Part shown: piece by piece, positions 35,289-47,081 of the stretch
How the letters are laid out: the number at the start of each line of letters is the position of its first letter
Numbering within the stretch: position 1 is the first letter of the stretch
Assembly (NCBI GenBank): GCA_012932865.1
Contig: SAXG01000006.1
Coordinates: 558,001-622,000, forward strand
Direction: 5' to 3'
Length of the DNA: 64,000 bases
Source: Amylostereum areolatum
Lineage: Eukaryota > Basidiomycota > Agaricomycetes > Russulales > Stereaceae
The notes under the pieces: model-generated
The model's input: the letters and a program-made list of their open reading frames with translations, nothing else
Database searches by the model: none
Told to the model about the DNA's origin: nothing
Position numbers and translations under genes: made by a program

Positions 35289-37011
35289 CTAAAGTACTGA
35301 GGGCCTGGGGATCTTCGATTCTATGTATTCTGTCTCGTGAGTGCACGGTTTTAGATTGTACAAGGACAGGACATGCATTAGCCCTTCTTTGCCTTCATAT
35401 CCTTCCACAACGTCATGAAAAGGAATGGAACCTATACCAAGCAAGGCGATCTGAAGCCCAAGGTACGTTGGTATGCCGACTTTGACTCCAGCACCTCCCC
35501 ACACTGCCCCTGTCACCCGTCCGGTGTAGTTGCTGTATTGAACGAACAGGCTCGTCCTCCCGTTCCAATGGTGGGGCATCTGTTTCGAAAGCAAGCTGAG
35601 CGTGACCGTGCTCGCGAGGTTGAATCCGAGCGCGACGAAGAACCAGCACACGAACAGGCTCCCGAACCGGACCTTGTCCGCGTACGTGATCGCGAGGGCG
35701 ACGACGAGACCAAGCAGCCCGAGCGAGGCGCCCAACGCGAGGATGTGGCGGTCCTCGATGCGCTTGGCGAAGCGGACGTTGGCGAGCATGAACGGGAAGG
35801 TACACACCCCGCCGAGCGCGATGAGGTTGCCGGCGACGAAGGGAGACGCGCCGAACGCGTGCGCGGTTTGAATGGGGATGTTGGCTTCCCAAGCACCGAG
35901 GACGAAGAAGCAGGTCATGGCCCACCAGCACATCGTGCCGATAACGGCCCACTGTTGTGGGGTCGGCCGGTAAGTCAATTCGGGCATTGGAGGATTGTCT
36001 TCGGGCGTGGGGGACGTCAGGTCAGGTCGGCCGGGCTGTTCTTCGAAGGACTTGCGGACTTCGACGATTTCCTCCTTGGACATTCGGCGCGTGGAAGGCG
36101 TGAGGGTTTGCAGGGGAATAGGCTCCTCTGTCGCCGGAGAAGGGAGGTTGCCGCGGGGAACGTCTTCAAACCACACGGCCATGACGGCGGTGAACGCGAG
36201 CCAGACGGCGGCCATAAGCCACCCGGGGCTGGTGTATCCGTTAAAAATCTCGTTTTCGAATCCGATCTTATAGAGAAGACCTCCGAGGAAAGGGCCAACG
36301 GTAAACCCTGCGCCCTGTCCGACGACGAGCCAACCTGCGAGCGTGGTTCGACGACGCATGCCAACAACGCGGGAGTCGGAGAAATAGCGCTTCGTGTAGA
36401 GGTAGCTGGTGAAGGAAAGACCCATGACCATGCGTGCGATAAGGATGAGGTAGAGGAAACGGGCGTGGTATGCTAGGCCATAAAGCACGTTTCCGAGTAT
36501 CGCGGTCACGGAAGCAAAAATCAGCGGCCCTTTGTATCTGCCTTCAGCGTTGGGTCAGCTTGAGCTGCGAACGAAAACGCAGGAGAGGCCTCACCATGAT
36601 CGATACGAACGAGAGGGATCAGCGCGAGACCCGAGATGACTGTTGGGATACCGATAACGAGACCGGAAAACGTTTCGCTACCGCCGAGGAATTCGGCGTA
36701 CTTGCTTCCGGAGGAGACGATGATGAAGAACGAGATCTGTGTGGCGGCGAGGGTCCGTCACTCGTGAGTCGTGCTGCACTTTCAGGTGACATGAGGAGAC
36801 CCACCTGGGCCAGGATGTTCATCAGAATGGTCACGACCAACGAGGATGTTTTTGGAAGCCTGAATTCGGCGGGGTCGACTTCTTCATGCAGAACCAGGGT
36901 TTGGGGTGCGTTCGTGGAAGCTCTGGAAGGTGTGCGAAAGCCGTACAGTAAGCTCCTCGGCGCGGTACACGCGAAATTGACGACTGTCGGGAGGACTTGC
37001 GCGACGGACAT
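35289..37011 (-). CDS. Major facilitator superfamily transporter
   Basis: The start at 37011 gives MSVAQVLPTVVNFACTAPRS. Three exons. Hydrophobic segments appear in the expected 6+6 pattern, for example SSLVVTILMNILAQISFFII, FSGLVIGIPTVISGLALIP, VVGQGAGFTVGPFLGGLLY, WLMAAVWLAFTAVMAVWF, WAVIGTMCWWAMTCFFVLG, ALGASLGLLGLVVALAITY and SLFVCWFFVALGFNLAST. A charged central loop holds STRRMSKEEIVEVRKSFEE. The layout resembles the MFSD8/CLN7-like lysosomal-vacuolar branch of fungal MFS proteins, but this is inference; the substrate is unknown. No frame break. It diverges from the next gene over 528 bp. Confidence 0.85.
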
Positions 37012-37539
37012 CGTTGAAGGGTGTCAGTCGTGTTGACACCTCACCTCGACAGTTATATATATATGGCTAGGATTCCTGATAGCATATGACTCAAGCGCCG
37101 TGGGAGTGATCTGATTTACGTGGGGTGGTCAATATCAGCTATCGATCTCCTTCGCAGACGAGATGGTCGTACCTTTGTAAAGTGTATGATATGATGGTCT
37201 GTCACTAATGAAGACAGCTGTGGCTTGGCTGTGGCTGACAGTGGTGGCAGGCGGCCTTGTCGGCCCGGGCTGCTAGAACAAAGAATCTGTATATTGACGC
37301 GACTCCTATCAATTCGTCCCATGCTTTCATCCCCCCGCGACCCCCCTCTCACTAATCGCCCTCACTAAATATAATAACGCTCACCGTCCTCTTCAAGAAA
37401 CATCTCCGGTTCTCTATCTCACCCCACACTTCTACTCCCTTTGTTCAAGGCATCGGCGTATCCTCGCATCCCCATCCTCTCAGTGCCACCCCGATACCAT
37501 CTCTTTCAGCCCTTTCGCACCCCTCCTCTTTGGCCTATC
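37012..37539. other. Divergent promoter region
   Basis: Shared upstream region of the MFS gene (minus) and the next hypothetical gene (plus). An AT-rich GTTATATATATATGG stands near 37051-37065 and is a plausible TATA element for the MFS gene. The plus-strand side is pyrimidine-rich before 37540. Confidence 0.5.
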
Positions 37540-38602
37540 ATGGCTCCATCCAATGCAGTTACCCCAACTTCCGGCGTAAACGCGCGTTTCAAGTGCTGCT
37601 TGATCGCCAATACCACCGAGCCACCTGGCAGCGTGCAGGAGTTTCCCGTCCTAGGCCCCTCTCTCGTGACTGACGCTAAAGTACGTTAATCAAATGCGTA
37701 CCCGTTCAGACCCTCATCGTGCGTGCAGGCTAAGAATCTCGCGCGTCAATGGGGCGTAAAGGCGATCGACTTTGACGCGCCGGAGAACAAAGTACAACGT
37801 GAGATCGCTTTGGCGAGTGAACCTGTCGACATCTTTTCACGCCAGATTTACAGTGCGCATGGACTGGTACGCGTCCCTCATCAACGACGGGTGGACATGG
37901 GTTCCCCACGACGATGTTATTGCCATCATCATGAAACGCCTCATGGCCCTACGCGTCAAACTGCGCCAACGCGCCTTGGAATGTCGTACGTACGGTTATC
38001 ATCCCAGACGACTGTCTCTTCCTCATCCCATGTCTCCCGGGTATATCTACGACAGGTGTACCCCCGATACCGGCGCACGGGATACTGCTTCATCCCATTC
38101 GACTCACTCGCCCACAGCGTCGTCACCCGCAACCAACCCCCACGTGCAGGGGGTGGCGTGCGCGTCTACGCCCCACCCTTTGACGACTTCCCGATGTTAC
38201 GGCACAACTGCCATCCGTACTTCCTTATCCACGCCCTGCTTGAGGACGCCGTGTTCGAGCACGCGCACAGTCGCGGGCAGTTGACAGGGGAGTTGCAGGA
38301 GCTCTGGACGCGGTTGCGCACGATCCGCTCGCTCTGGCACGATCTGCAATGGTACCCCGTCGATCCGAACGCATTGGATGGCATCCCGGAGCTTCCGTCA
38401 TCCCTGGTGCTCCCGCTAGCGCTATTAGGCCAGAGTGAGCAGTGTTCCTGTTTCTGTTTTGTTTCTGTTTTGTTCAAAAACGTCGTGCTGATTGGTGGTG
38501 ATTGTTGATGAAGATCGATCCGTGTCAGGATCCCAGTATTTCTCTAACGAAGCCAGGGAACCGCCTGTGAAGAAGGAGAAGAAGAAGGACGTCCGGCATT
38601 GA
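37540..38602 (+). CDS. Hypothetical basidiomycete protein
   Basis: Four exons. Starts MAPSNAVTPTSGVNARFKCC; then AKNLARQWGVKAIDFDAPEN, MDWYASLINDGWTWVPHDDV, IIMKRLMALRVKLRQRALE, GYCFIPFDSLAHSVVTRNQP, VYAPPFDDFPMLRHNCHPYF and LWHDLQWYPVDPNALDG. The Lys-rich end is VKKEKKKDVRH. The segment VVTRNQPPRAG to PHLRH-like FPMLRHNCHPYF recurs in agaricomycete hypothetical proteins, in my recollection; no function is assigned. Two +1 frame changes are needed, at TTTT (37834-37837) and CCCCC (38061-38065). A final intron joins LLGQ to RSQYFSNEAREPP. Confidence 0.68.
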
Positions 38603-39868
38603 GCTCGGCGCACAAGTGGAGCTGTTGTTCTCCCAAACGCAAACCCAACCCTCGGCCCTCGATCCCGTCGCATCCTGTCCCATAGTATCTCATCCTTCTC
38701 TCAGGTCATCCCCCGTTTAACGTTCAACGCATATGTTCCTCGTCTCCTCCTCCTTGGGTTACCTTGCGATCAGATCACTTTCAAGTCAATTGGACTTCTA
38801 CGTCCACCTATTGTGGCGGTGAAGCACTCTCTGCCTCCTTCTCCCTCGCAAACACCCACCACACAGAGAAGCCACCGAGTCGACGACGGCGCCCCAAGGG
38901 CCAGGACCTCCGTCGTATCTGCACGCACCTCTGAACCCCAGCCTCGCTTCCACCGATTAAATGTATCCTGCCTTTATCAGGACCTCTCATCGTTGCTCTG
39001 TGGATCTTCTACGACTAATGTATGTCCTTTAGATCTTTCTGCTGTGTCCATTTATGTTGTCCGCCCTCTACGCTTTCGTTGTTACGCCACTACGTCCTAC
39101 CCGTACTATCTATTCGTCCTTTGCACGATCTTTCTCTAATATGTACAATACTGCGAGGTCGTACACATCCGTGCATGCTTTTCTCGAATCCATCCAGACC
39201 ACGCCCATGCCACTTCCCGTCCGAAAGGCATCTCCAACCAATGGTGCGACGGAGACCAGGATGGCGCCTACGGAGCTATTCGACGGTAAGGGTACGAATC
39301 GCGTCCGCCTAAGTCTCACGGGGCATCAGAATCCAGGATCCAGTTTACCTTTGGAGACATCCATTGTAGACAACTTCATGGTGATGCGCGTACCGGGCCT
39401 TGCTACTTATTCCCGTCAAAGAACAAACTAGCGGAACCGTCGAAGTCGGCCACTTACGAAGTTATTGACTCACCACTGCGATGGGGTACGCAGATCTCTT
39501 CCTGCCGAGCCCATGACCGGTGACCATGTATGCCCTTGTCCAGATAAAGTTCATCAGGTACTGGAGACACTCACCTGTACTATATAGCATCGATGATGTT
39601 GTGCTCATCATAGGCCCGACAAGGTTCAAGGAGAAGTCATCTCAATGGGGCACAGTGAGATGCAATGAAGGGCGAAGTCGGATAGGATGACGACATGAAC
39701 AGGTGACGACGATGGCTGGGAAGGGCGATGGAGGTTCTATGACCGATTTATAGTTAGATGCAGGGTAGAATACATGTATGATAAGTAAAATGAAGGGTAG
39801 TCCAACAAATGTGCGGTGTACGGAGTTACAAATCTATGCAGCGGACGGATACGGGAGGGGCCGGAGGA
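38603..39868. other. Intergenic, possibly small undetected gene
   Basis: About 1.27 kb between a plus gene and ISA1. A 125-codon plus frame (39054-39431, MLSALYAFVVTPLRPTRTIY) has no recognised motif or splice context; it may be 3'-region noise or a small unknown gene. Minus-strand DNA near 39490-39620 reads MMSTTSSMLYST then LQYLMNFIWTRAYMVTGHGL across a possible splice, also too weak to call. Confidence 0.3.
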
Positions 39869-40637
39869 TCATGTTGCAACATTGAACGACTCGCCGCACC
39901 CGCAAGCGTCCTTGATATTAGGATTGTTGAAGGCAAACTTTGAACTGAAAATGCGAACGACGTCAGGAAACGATGTGCAAGGAAACGCAGTATGACGCAC
40001 CTGAGGGCGTCCTCCTTCCAGTCCATCTCACTCCCGATGATGGAGAATAGCGCTTTGCTGTCGATGACAACCTTGACACCATCCTGTTCTACGACCTCGT
40101 CGAACTTGGCAGGTCGATCGACATATTCTAAGTGATATGACAGGCCTGCGCAGCCCTTGTTGCGGACGCCAATGCGGATGAGTTGTGGTGTGGGGCTGTG
40201 GAGTAATATGCGCAGTCGTTCAACAGCAGTCGGTGTCTGTGTGCGAGCATAGAGGAGGAGTCGTGAGGAACGGTGGGGGGACAGTGATCAGTGGAGGGCA
40301 AGCGTGAGGACGAATGGACACGTACGATGGTCAGCGCGGCCTTCTTCGCTTTGAGCTGGGGTTTCGGACGTTCTGCGCGGGGAGCGGGAGGCGGCCGGGC
40401 GGCGGTCTGGGGGGAGGCGGCATCGGAGCTCAAGGGGGTATTTGTTGTAGGAACAACGACGGGGGGCGAGTCGTGTAGCGGGGGCTGGCGATGAGGATCT
40501 GGGTGGGGCGGCGCTGAGGAATCTGCGGGGGACCATGCGGACATCATGGCGCGTCGGGTGATCGCTGGCACCGGGGGCGGGTGAGGGAACGAGCGAGCGA
40601 GCCAGAGCATGCTGTGTCGTCGTGCAGCGGAAGCCAT
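39869..40637 (-). CDS. ISA1: Mitochondrial A-type iron-sulfur assembly protein ISA1
   Basis: The start at 40637 gives an Arg-rich mitochondrial presequence (MASAARRHSMLWLARSFPHP). A Pro-rich spacer follows, then the A-type domain: LTITPTAVERLRILL, IRIGVRNKGCAGLSYHLEY, VVEQDGVKVVIDSKALF, GSEMDWKEDALSSKFAFNNP and NIKDACGCGESFNVAT. The three conserved Cys (GCAG and CGCG) that bind the cluster are present. Three exons, canonical introns, no frame break; about 200 residues. Functions in maturation of mitochondrial 4Fe-4S proteins with ISA2 and IBA57. Confidence 0.93.
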
Positions 40638-41275
40638 GGGATGTGATGGATGTCGGGGAGAGAGGAAGATGAAGAGCGGCAGCGCCGACGGTCCGAGTGG
40701 TCGTAAGTATAAGTCAAGTGATTTGTCAGCCGCCCGTCCCCAGCAAATCAGAGATCGCCCGTTGCAGTTCGCTCCAGAGTCGAGACGTGGGCGAGACTCA
40801 GACTCTTCCCCCAACAGCGCCTTTCTCCAAGCTCCGAAATCGTCTCATCGTCTCTTGTAGGTTGTCTCGACGCAAGCCTGGCGCCCTTCCAGGTCGGGCC
40901 AGTTCGGACTATCTAGTATCTTCACAATAAGTATCACGCGACACATGCCGCGCACTTTATATGGCCTGGCCACGTTCCACGCTCCCGCAGGTTAAACAAA
41001 TCCAAACTATGGCGCGGAACTTTGACAAAATAGCGTGAACGATGTAAAGATCACACAGAGAACGGGAGATTGTAGAGGGGAATTGCAGCGCAGTAATAAA
41101 TTACAGTCCGTCCGATGTATAAAATGCAGCGATGGCCGTCAAATTCAATAATAGTATGCGCGGGCGTAGAATTCGAAGCATGTTCAGCAGAGGCTACATA
41201 TTGCAATGGTGAGGACGGTAGTAATCAGCAGTCTTTTTCGAGTAGATGTATGTCCCAGCCGCAATCTCTTGCGTG
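40638..41275. other. Intergenic, ISA1 promoter
   Basis: Between the ISA1 start and the 3' end of the next minus-strand gene. AT-richer DNA with several short poly-A runs near 40985-41160. No gene seen. Confidence 0.4.
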
Positions 41276-42014
41276 CTAGAAAGGTGGGCGGGGGGGCTGT
41301 TGATGATAGTAGGCGTGAGGATGTGAGGATGGGGGAGTTGGGATCGCTTTGCCACTCTTGGGGCTCGAGACATTCTTCTTCGAACGAGATGACGTCTTGG
41401 CTGGTGTCTGTGGCAGTTCCAAAGACGATCTTCGGGGTGGAAGGTCCGTGATAAACACCCATTCCTCGTTGGAGCCTGCGACCGGACTGGGGGAGCGCTG
41501 GATAGGGATGAGATCCGCATCTTGCCTAGATCCCCTCCTGCCTATGGACCTCCTGCGAGTATATGGGGGGTTCTGAAGTTCTCGTCGCGGCGGGAGCTCG
41601 TCTGGGATTTCGCTCAGCGCGCCCTCGACAGCCCTCAAGACATGTTTCTCGACATCCTTGAGATCGGATAATGACGACGCGTCGTCTTGGATGACCCGCA
41701 AAGCCCGGTCGACGGCTCGTTCAAGGGCCCGTATATTGGTCGGCGAAGCGCGAAGTATCCTGACTCATGTAGGTGATGAGGCTCTCCAGCTTGGACGCAA
41801 GCCGCAGGCCGAAAGATGCGCGGTCGTGCGGATGGCTGGTGGAGGAACTGGAGAAGTTTGAGGCCGTAGGGGATGAGGGCCAATTGAAGTCCCATTTGGG
41901 TTCTCCAGGTTTGGGTTCTCCAGGGTAGAAGATACTTTGCCGAGTATCTGCGGGAGTAGACTCGTTGCCGGCGAACTTGGGGGCGTCGAATGTGTTGCGT
42001 TTGGGGGAGAACAT
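41276..42014 (-). CDS. Hypothetical protein with coiled-coil centre
   Basis: The start at 42014 gives MFSPKRNTFDAPKFAGNEST. The code carries an imperfect tandem (PGEPKPGEPK). A helical segment (FGLRLASKLESLITYMSQD) continues, after a +1 change at the two T of 41736-41737, into RALERAVDRALRVIQDDASS and LKDVEKHVLRAVEGALSEI. Then comes a basic, Ser/Pro-rich tail (RRRSIGRRGSRQD) ending QQPPRPPF. Without the frame change the protein would stop inside the helix; with it the heptad-like pattern is continuous. Single exon, about 245 residues. Not recognised. Confidence 0.62.
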
Positions 42015-43180
42015 GGTAAAGTTGGATATGCAGTCGCCAGCAAAATATCCTCCAGTTTATATATCCAAGGTGCTTTGTGCCACATCTTTGTTTTGTGCCG
42101 GACATTGTGGGCTGCGCGGTGGCCCACCATGATGGATGAGCGTGTTGAGGGTGAGGTGATTATAGAAAGACGCGTTTGCGAGGACAATTGCCGCACACGT
42201 GATCGTGGGTGTACGCACATACTATTGCTATATTTAATTGCTATTAGCTGCGGCATTTCTGCCACATCCACAGCGCCTACCTACCAAAGGGCTGCAAGAG
42301 CCTCTTTACTCGTCTTCCCATCCAGCACTCCCTCATCAGGGCCTCTGAGACATATCTCAGGACTCTGAGGATTGTGCCACTGGCATCGTTTCCCTCGCAA
42401 AAGCGATTTCATGAGGCTAATCAAACACCGCGCACATTTAATCAACATTTAATATCAACATTTCTTTCAATTCGGCTTTCTGTCGTGACTCTCGCCTCGT
42501 AAGTACACGCTCGACAATGAGAATCGTGCCACTCTCTCAGGTGAGGCCTCGAGGGGCCGTATCCGACCTCATGGACATCCGTAAGTCTGCCCGATCCTCT
42601 CGCACGAAGCTCTTCGCACCTGACGCGTCTTTATCGCCCTCTTCTTCCAAGCCCTGGATGTGTGGCGCACTATAGCGGCGCGCTGAAGCCTATCGCGTTT
42701 ATGGCGCGGCCTATCGTTGTGCTCATGACGAGCTACGTTTCGATACACCATATGGGTTGCCCGGCGTTTCTGAAGTTGAACTGGATGCCCCACCCTTGAA
42801 GCTTGAGTGCCAGGGCGCAGGATCACTGGCTAGTCGGAATTGGGATGGAATAAGGGCCTAAATTGGGTTCCGAGGTGGACATATAAGAAGGCAACCAGCT
42901 ATGTTCCCTTGACACTCTCCGCCGTTCGCGCTGCTTCGCAGCCTGAGCCCAGCGCCAGTTCTCGCTCAAGCATTTCGGGTGAAACACCCGGGCCGAATCC
43001 CGCCCACGTGACTATACTCCCACGCCGACTGTCGAGACCGGCCGTAGGCCGACTTCGTCAGTGTCAGTTCACTTCACCTTAGGCTTCTCATCATCTTCGC
43101 CTCCTCCTTCTCTTTTGGTCCATGAGAGGGAGCCTCCCTCTCCTTGCTTTCTACGTCCTGGATCATCGACGCTCTTTGCA
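42015..43180. other. Divergent promoter region
   Basis: 1.17 kb between the previous minus-strand gene and the copper-fist gene. Mixed sequence with a repeated CATTTAATATCAACATTT-like stretch near 42440-42465. No supportable gene; short frames at 42518 and 43061 lie in the probable leader of the copper-fist gene. Confidence 0.4.
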
Positions 43181-44708
43181 ATGGTACGTAGGGTCCTCAT
43201 AAACACGTCCTCAATATCTCATCGTCCGCGTAGGTCTTCATAAATGACAAGAAATTTGCCTGGTATGTTCTTAATTTAGGTCACTATCGAGTGCATCTGT
43301 TGAGATGGCGCTGCCCACAGCGAAGCTTGTATAAAGGGCCATCGCTCCTCATCTTGCGCACACAACGAACGTCCCCTCTATGAGATCAAGAAGAAAGGTC
43401 GTCCCGTCTCCCAGTGCGAGCGGTGTAGGGAACTGCGCACAACGAAGAAGGTTCATTCCAAGTGCACATGTTCGGAGGGGCAATTGGCTCGGAAGCGTGA
43501 GACTGAGAGGGTGTTTGGTGCAAAGCGTGAGTCCTTCGATCTTTTCCAATACCTGCTGTCCACTCTCCTCCTTAACATATATCGTCGGGGTTGACAGAAA
43601 AGCGTTATATCCCTATTGTCCCTGCTCTTCCCAACGGCCTCCAGGATGCTTTCCCGTCCTCCTCGAACTTATCCAAACCCTCCGCCAACGCTCGTCAAAA
43701 AGGTACGCTGGACCCGCTTACATGTCCTATCGGCCTTCGCATGATGACGTTCGTGGGTATTGCTCTCAGTGGATTCCTTGTTGAACCCATGCCCGTGTGC
43801 AGACGTTTGGAGTTGCCAGTGTGATCTGCGGTCATCTGATCTGTCTCCTCCTCTCAATCCGCACGAACAGGCTCAGGAAGGATCATCATCAGGCCTCGCT
43901 GCGCTCGCTCGTGCTGCCGAGCTTTTCGCTAGTGGTTCTCTTCCCCCGTCATCCCACCCCCAACACGCGTCTCCTCCTCCTCCTCCTCCTCCCCCTCCAC
44001 AACGCCTACCACTCGACAACCCAGAAAACACAACTGGTCGCCCAATGGCTCTGTTCGTGTGTCATCCAAACGCCGCAGGCGTTCGCCTACACGTGGTCCC
44101 GACCTGCCGCCCCTTCTCCTATCAGGTCCGACCGCGGAGAACGAGTCTAGTCTTTCGCTCCTTCCCTCCCCTTTCAGCGCGCTACCCATGCCGTCCTTCA
44201 GCACTTTCTCTTCCCTCGCCGGCAGCGGGTGCACATGCGGCCTGCGCTGCTCCTGCCCGGATTGCCCGGAACATCAGCCAGGAGAAGACCACAAAGATGG
44301 AAGCGCGAGCTGCAGACACTGCGTCGATGAAACCGTGCGCGAAGTCGACCTGACGGCCGTCGGATTTGGCATGAAGTGGATGTCAACGTCGGGTCCCACT
44401 GCCGGCGAGTCCACCGCCCCGAAATTGATCGCTCCTTCATCCTCGGTACTGGATCATTTCCTCGCTCAGGCTGCACGGGTACCCCCTCCGCCTCCACCAG
44501 GGCGGGGCGCCGGTCACGCTGCCCAAGCTGTGCTGCGAAGGTTCCTGTGGGTGCGGCGTTGTGTGTGGGTGCGGGGGTTTGTGTCAAGGGATGCTGCTCC
44601 GATGGCGCAGATGGAAATGGCAGTGCCCTCGAGCCAGCGGCAGAGGTCGCGGTCCAGACAGAAACCCCTGCTCCGCCTGTGCGTGTGCGCGGCAGCTGCT
44701 GTTCGTGA
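43181..44708 (+). CDS. Copper-fist transcription factor (ACE1/MAC1/CUF1 family)
   Basis: Exon 1 is just ATG (43181-43183), intron 43184-43233, exon 2 43234-43262. Together with exon 3 these give MVFINDKKFACEACIKGHR, SSSCAHNERPLYEIKKKGRP and VSQCERCRELRTTKKVHSKC. All zinc ligands (C-x2-C-x8-C-x-H) and the KGRP minor-groove motif are present. Further exons hold ALARAAELFASG, RVSSKRRRRSP, then Cys clusters GCTCGLRCSCPDCPEH and KLCCEGSCGCGVVCGCGG, and QGCCSDGADG; these probably sense Cu(I). Two +1 changes are needed (around 44482-44507 and at GGG 44588-44590). Exons between 43703 and 44024 are uncertain. Nuclear regulator of copper or iron genes. Confidence 0.88.
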
Positions 44709-45180
44709 TCCCCACGACATACGAATATCTCTTTCATGCACCTTTCCAATTTCACGGTCACATTACATTTCTATCTTGGGCTCTACGGGCATCACCGATG
44801 TACAGTACGAATGCAGTGCGAGGTCGGTTTGTACGATAATGGTGTATCAGTGGTCAGCGGTCACGACCGGTTGGCTGCTATCCTCTCGTCAACCCACTGG
44901 TTTGCTTATGAAGGTTTTCGACTCAATTTACACCACTTGCAAGGGCACCGATGGACTAGAGTTCGAAACAGCTTCCAAATAATACAATCCCCGAAGAACA
45001 CATTTGCAGGATACAATAACGCCGGGGCGGCGCTGGCCGCTGGGCATGCCGGGCATCTCGTGATGTGGATACAGAGTTACACCCTGGACAGGGAGCGGGT
45101 CAGCAGCGTCCCACCTTGAATCGATTGAGGGAACCACTCACGTATCGTCTGCACGCGCCAGTGGGTGGGCGAAACCTTGA
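44709..45180. other. 3' intergenic between convergent genes
   Basis: Between the copper-fist stop and the E2 stop. Nothing recognised. Confidence 0.4.
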
Positions 45181-46088
45181 TCAGCTGGACTGAACAAAGA
45201 TACGTCGATCAAAGCACGCACCCTCGTACACGAACTTTGTCTAAAAGTATCTGGTCAGATTCCTGATAAACCATTGCAGTCATCAAGTCAAAGACGAACC
45301 TTCTTTGGATTGTCCGGTGCGGTGCGAACGTAGGTGTTGTTACCCTGTGGACTGTGGCGCGCATCGTATCAGATATCTAAGATGCTGCCGTCTGAATATC
45401 ACGTACAGTTCCTTCTTCTGCGAGTTGTGGGAGGGCTTTGAGCGGGAAGGCTTGACGGGGAGAAAGGAAGGGCACATACCTTGCAGGAGGCGAGCATGCT
45501 CTGAAGAGTGATGCACACGGACGTCACGCTGAGGCTGGGCGACCAGTCGTCACCGAGAATGGAGGCACATATCTGGCGAACACGCGGTCGGAAGCATGCG
45601 GAGGGAGCGCTGGAGATATACATACATGCCCGTTTGTATACACATGCTGAGAAGGCCGGCCGTGAGAGGGAAATTCAACGAAGACAAGGGATCGAGGACG
45701 TTACCGGGTGAACGGGTGGTTTGTAATAATTGTCGGCGACGAAGGTGACCGCAGGCGCAGAGAACGGGTACGAGTTGTCGAATCGAAACATGAGCGCGAA
45801 GACTTCGCCCTAGGCGACGCAAAGCACCGTCCGTGAGCCGTCCGAGTCCGACGAGTACACGACCGATGGCCAGCGCGCACCTTATAGAGGGATTCGCCCA
45901 GGACCTCGATGGAGAGAAACCAGGTCTCGAAATCGTCCGCCTTCAACAGCTGGATGCCTGTGCGCGTGGATGCAGTCAAGGCGCTGCTCGAAGGGGATCA
46001 AGCCCAGCTAGTACGTACCTTCGGGCAACTTCTGGGTCTGGATCTCCGTCAACTCCTTCCCCAGTCTGCGGGTGTAGACTCCTGACAT
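45181..46088 (-). CDS. UBE2W: Ubiquitin-conjugating enzyme E2, UBE2W type
   Basis: The start at 46088 gives MSGVYTRRLGKELTEIQTQK. Exons follow with IQLLKADDFETWFLSIEVLG, FRFDNSYPFSAPAVTFV, YYKPPVHPHVYTNGH, then ICASILGDDWSPSLSVTSVC (catalytic Cys in H-I-C) and TLQSMLASCK. Next are ELPQGNNTYVRTAPDNPKK and TKFVYEG. The HxxNGHICxSIL...DWSPxLS pattern separates UBE2W, which ubiquitinates protein N-termini, from other E2s. A short exon (HVYTNGH, 21 bp) sits between two introns. The C-terminus is uncertain: reading through gives ACFDRRIFVQSS and a stop at 45181. About 165 residues. Confidence 0.9.
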
Positions 46089-47081
46089 GACAAATCTTCC
46101 GCGATACCGAGATGTTGGTTAGAAGAGTGGCGAGACACGGAAGCGAGGGCGATGGAATGGATGGGGGCGATCGCCGGTGGTGACAAGAGAAGAAGGGCGT
46201 TGTCGTGTTGGGGACTCGGAGCGTTATGAGCAGAGTGCCCCTAAAGATATAAGGATAATGGACGGGAACGAGAAGATAGCGGAAGAGTGACGAGGTTGAG
46301 CGATAGATAGTACAATCCTGGGCGGCGCTCAGTATCAGTGAGCGATACAACCTGAGGCTAGAAAGGTGTCCAACGCCGTGGAGAGGGATCTCTGAACGGC
46401 TATACGAGTTGAAAGAAGATACGCAAAAGGCGAAGGAAGTTGCTCCTGGTGCACTGCGAGAGCTGCGGGGGTTGTGGTAGAGGTGGGGTACTAGTACGTG
46501 AGAGCCGTGAGCGAGAACAGAAAGGACGCGGTCGCGGATCCGCGCGATACTTTCGTCCGGTTGTTCACAGGATTCTGGTGCTCTGCACCGCAACGACTGC
46601 AGATCAGGATAGCGGAGAGGTCCCTTCGACGGTTTATTTTCTCGTGAACCCGCCTTTCGTATTTCTCCATCGCTCGATCCGACACCCAAGCGAAAGCCCG
46701 ATCTCAGATAAAATGGGTGCACCCATGTCAAAACACGAACACACACCAGATGCGGTAGATATCCCGCTGCGCGCGTCTTCCTTCCGTTTTTTTTCAATGT
46801 CTATTTTTCCGTCTCTGCCTTAGAGTCACTTGGCTTCCCGACAGTACAGAAGGGATACACAGGCGCTCGTGGAGACGCAGAGCAACCTTCTCGTCGCGAT
46901 CTTACGTCGACCGTTGGCTTTTACGCTCGGTTGGCACGGGTCCCGACGAGAAACATCCCACAGTACACTCCTTACCACATACTTCCGAATGTACATGTTG
47001 ACTTTCTCTGGTACTCTAAGCTCCTTTTCGTACAACAACAGCAGCAGCAGCAGCAGTTTCGATGGTGTCGCGACGGACGAC
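46089..47081. other. Intergenic with CAG microsatellite
   Basis: Contains the E2 promoter and the HEM3 3' region. A (CAG)n tract of about eight units, with CAA interruptions, lies at 47033-47057. It codes for nothing recognisable because the HEM3 stop is at 47082. Upstream frames at 45976-46797 are not supported. Confidence 0.45.

Noticed and set aside
35415..36476. 353-codon plus-strand frame opposite the MFS gene
   Set aside because: Antisense shadow of a GC-rich gene; charged low-complexity composition and no motif.
47033..47057. CAG repeat as a polyglutamine-coding tract
   Set aside because: It lies beyond the HEM3 stop and no supported gene reads through it.
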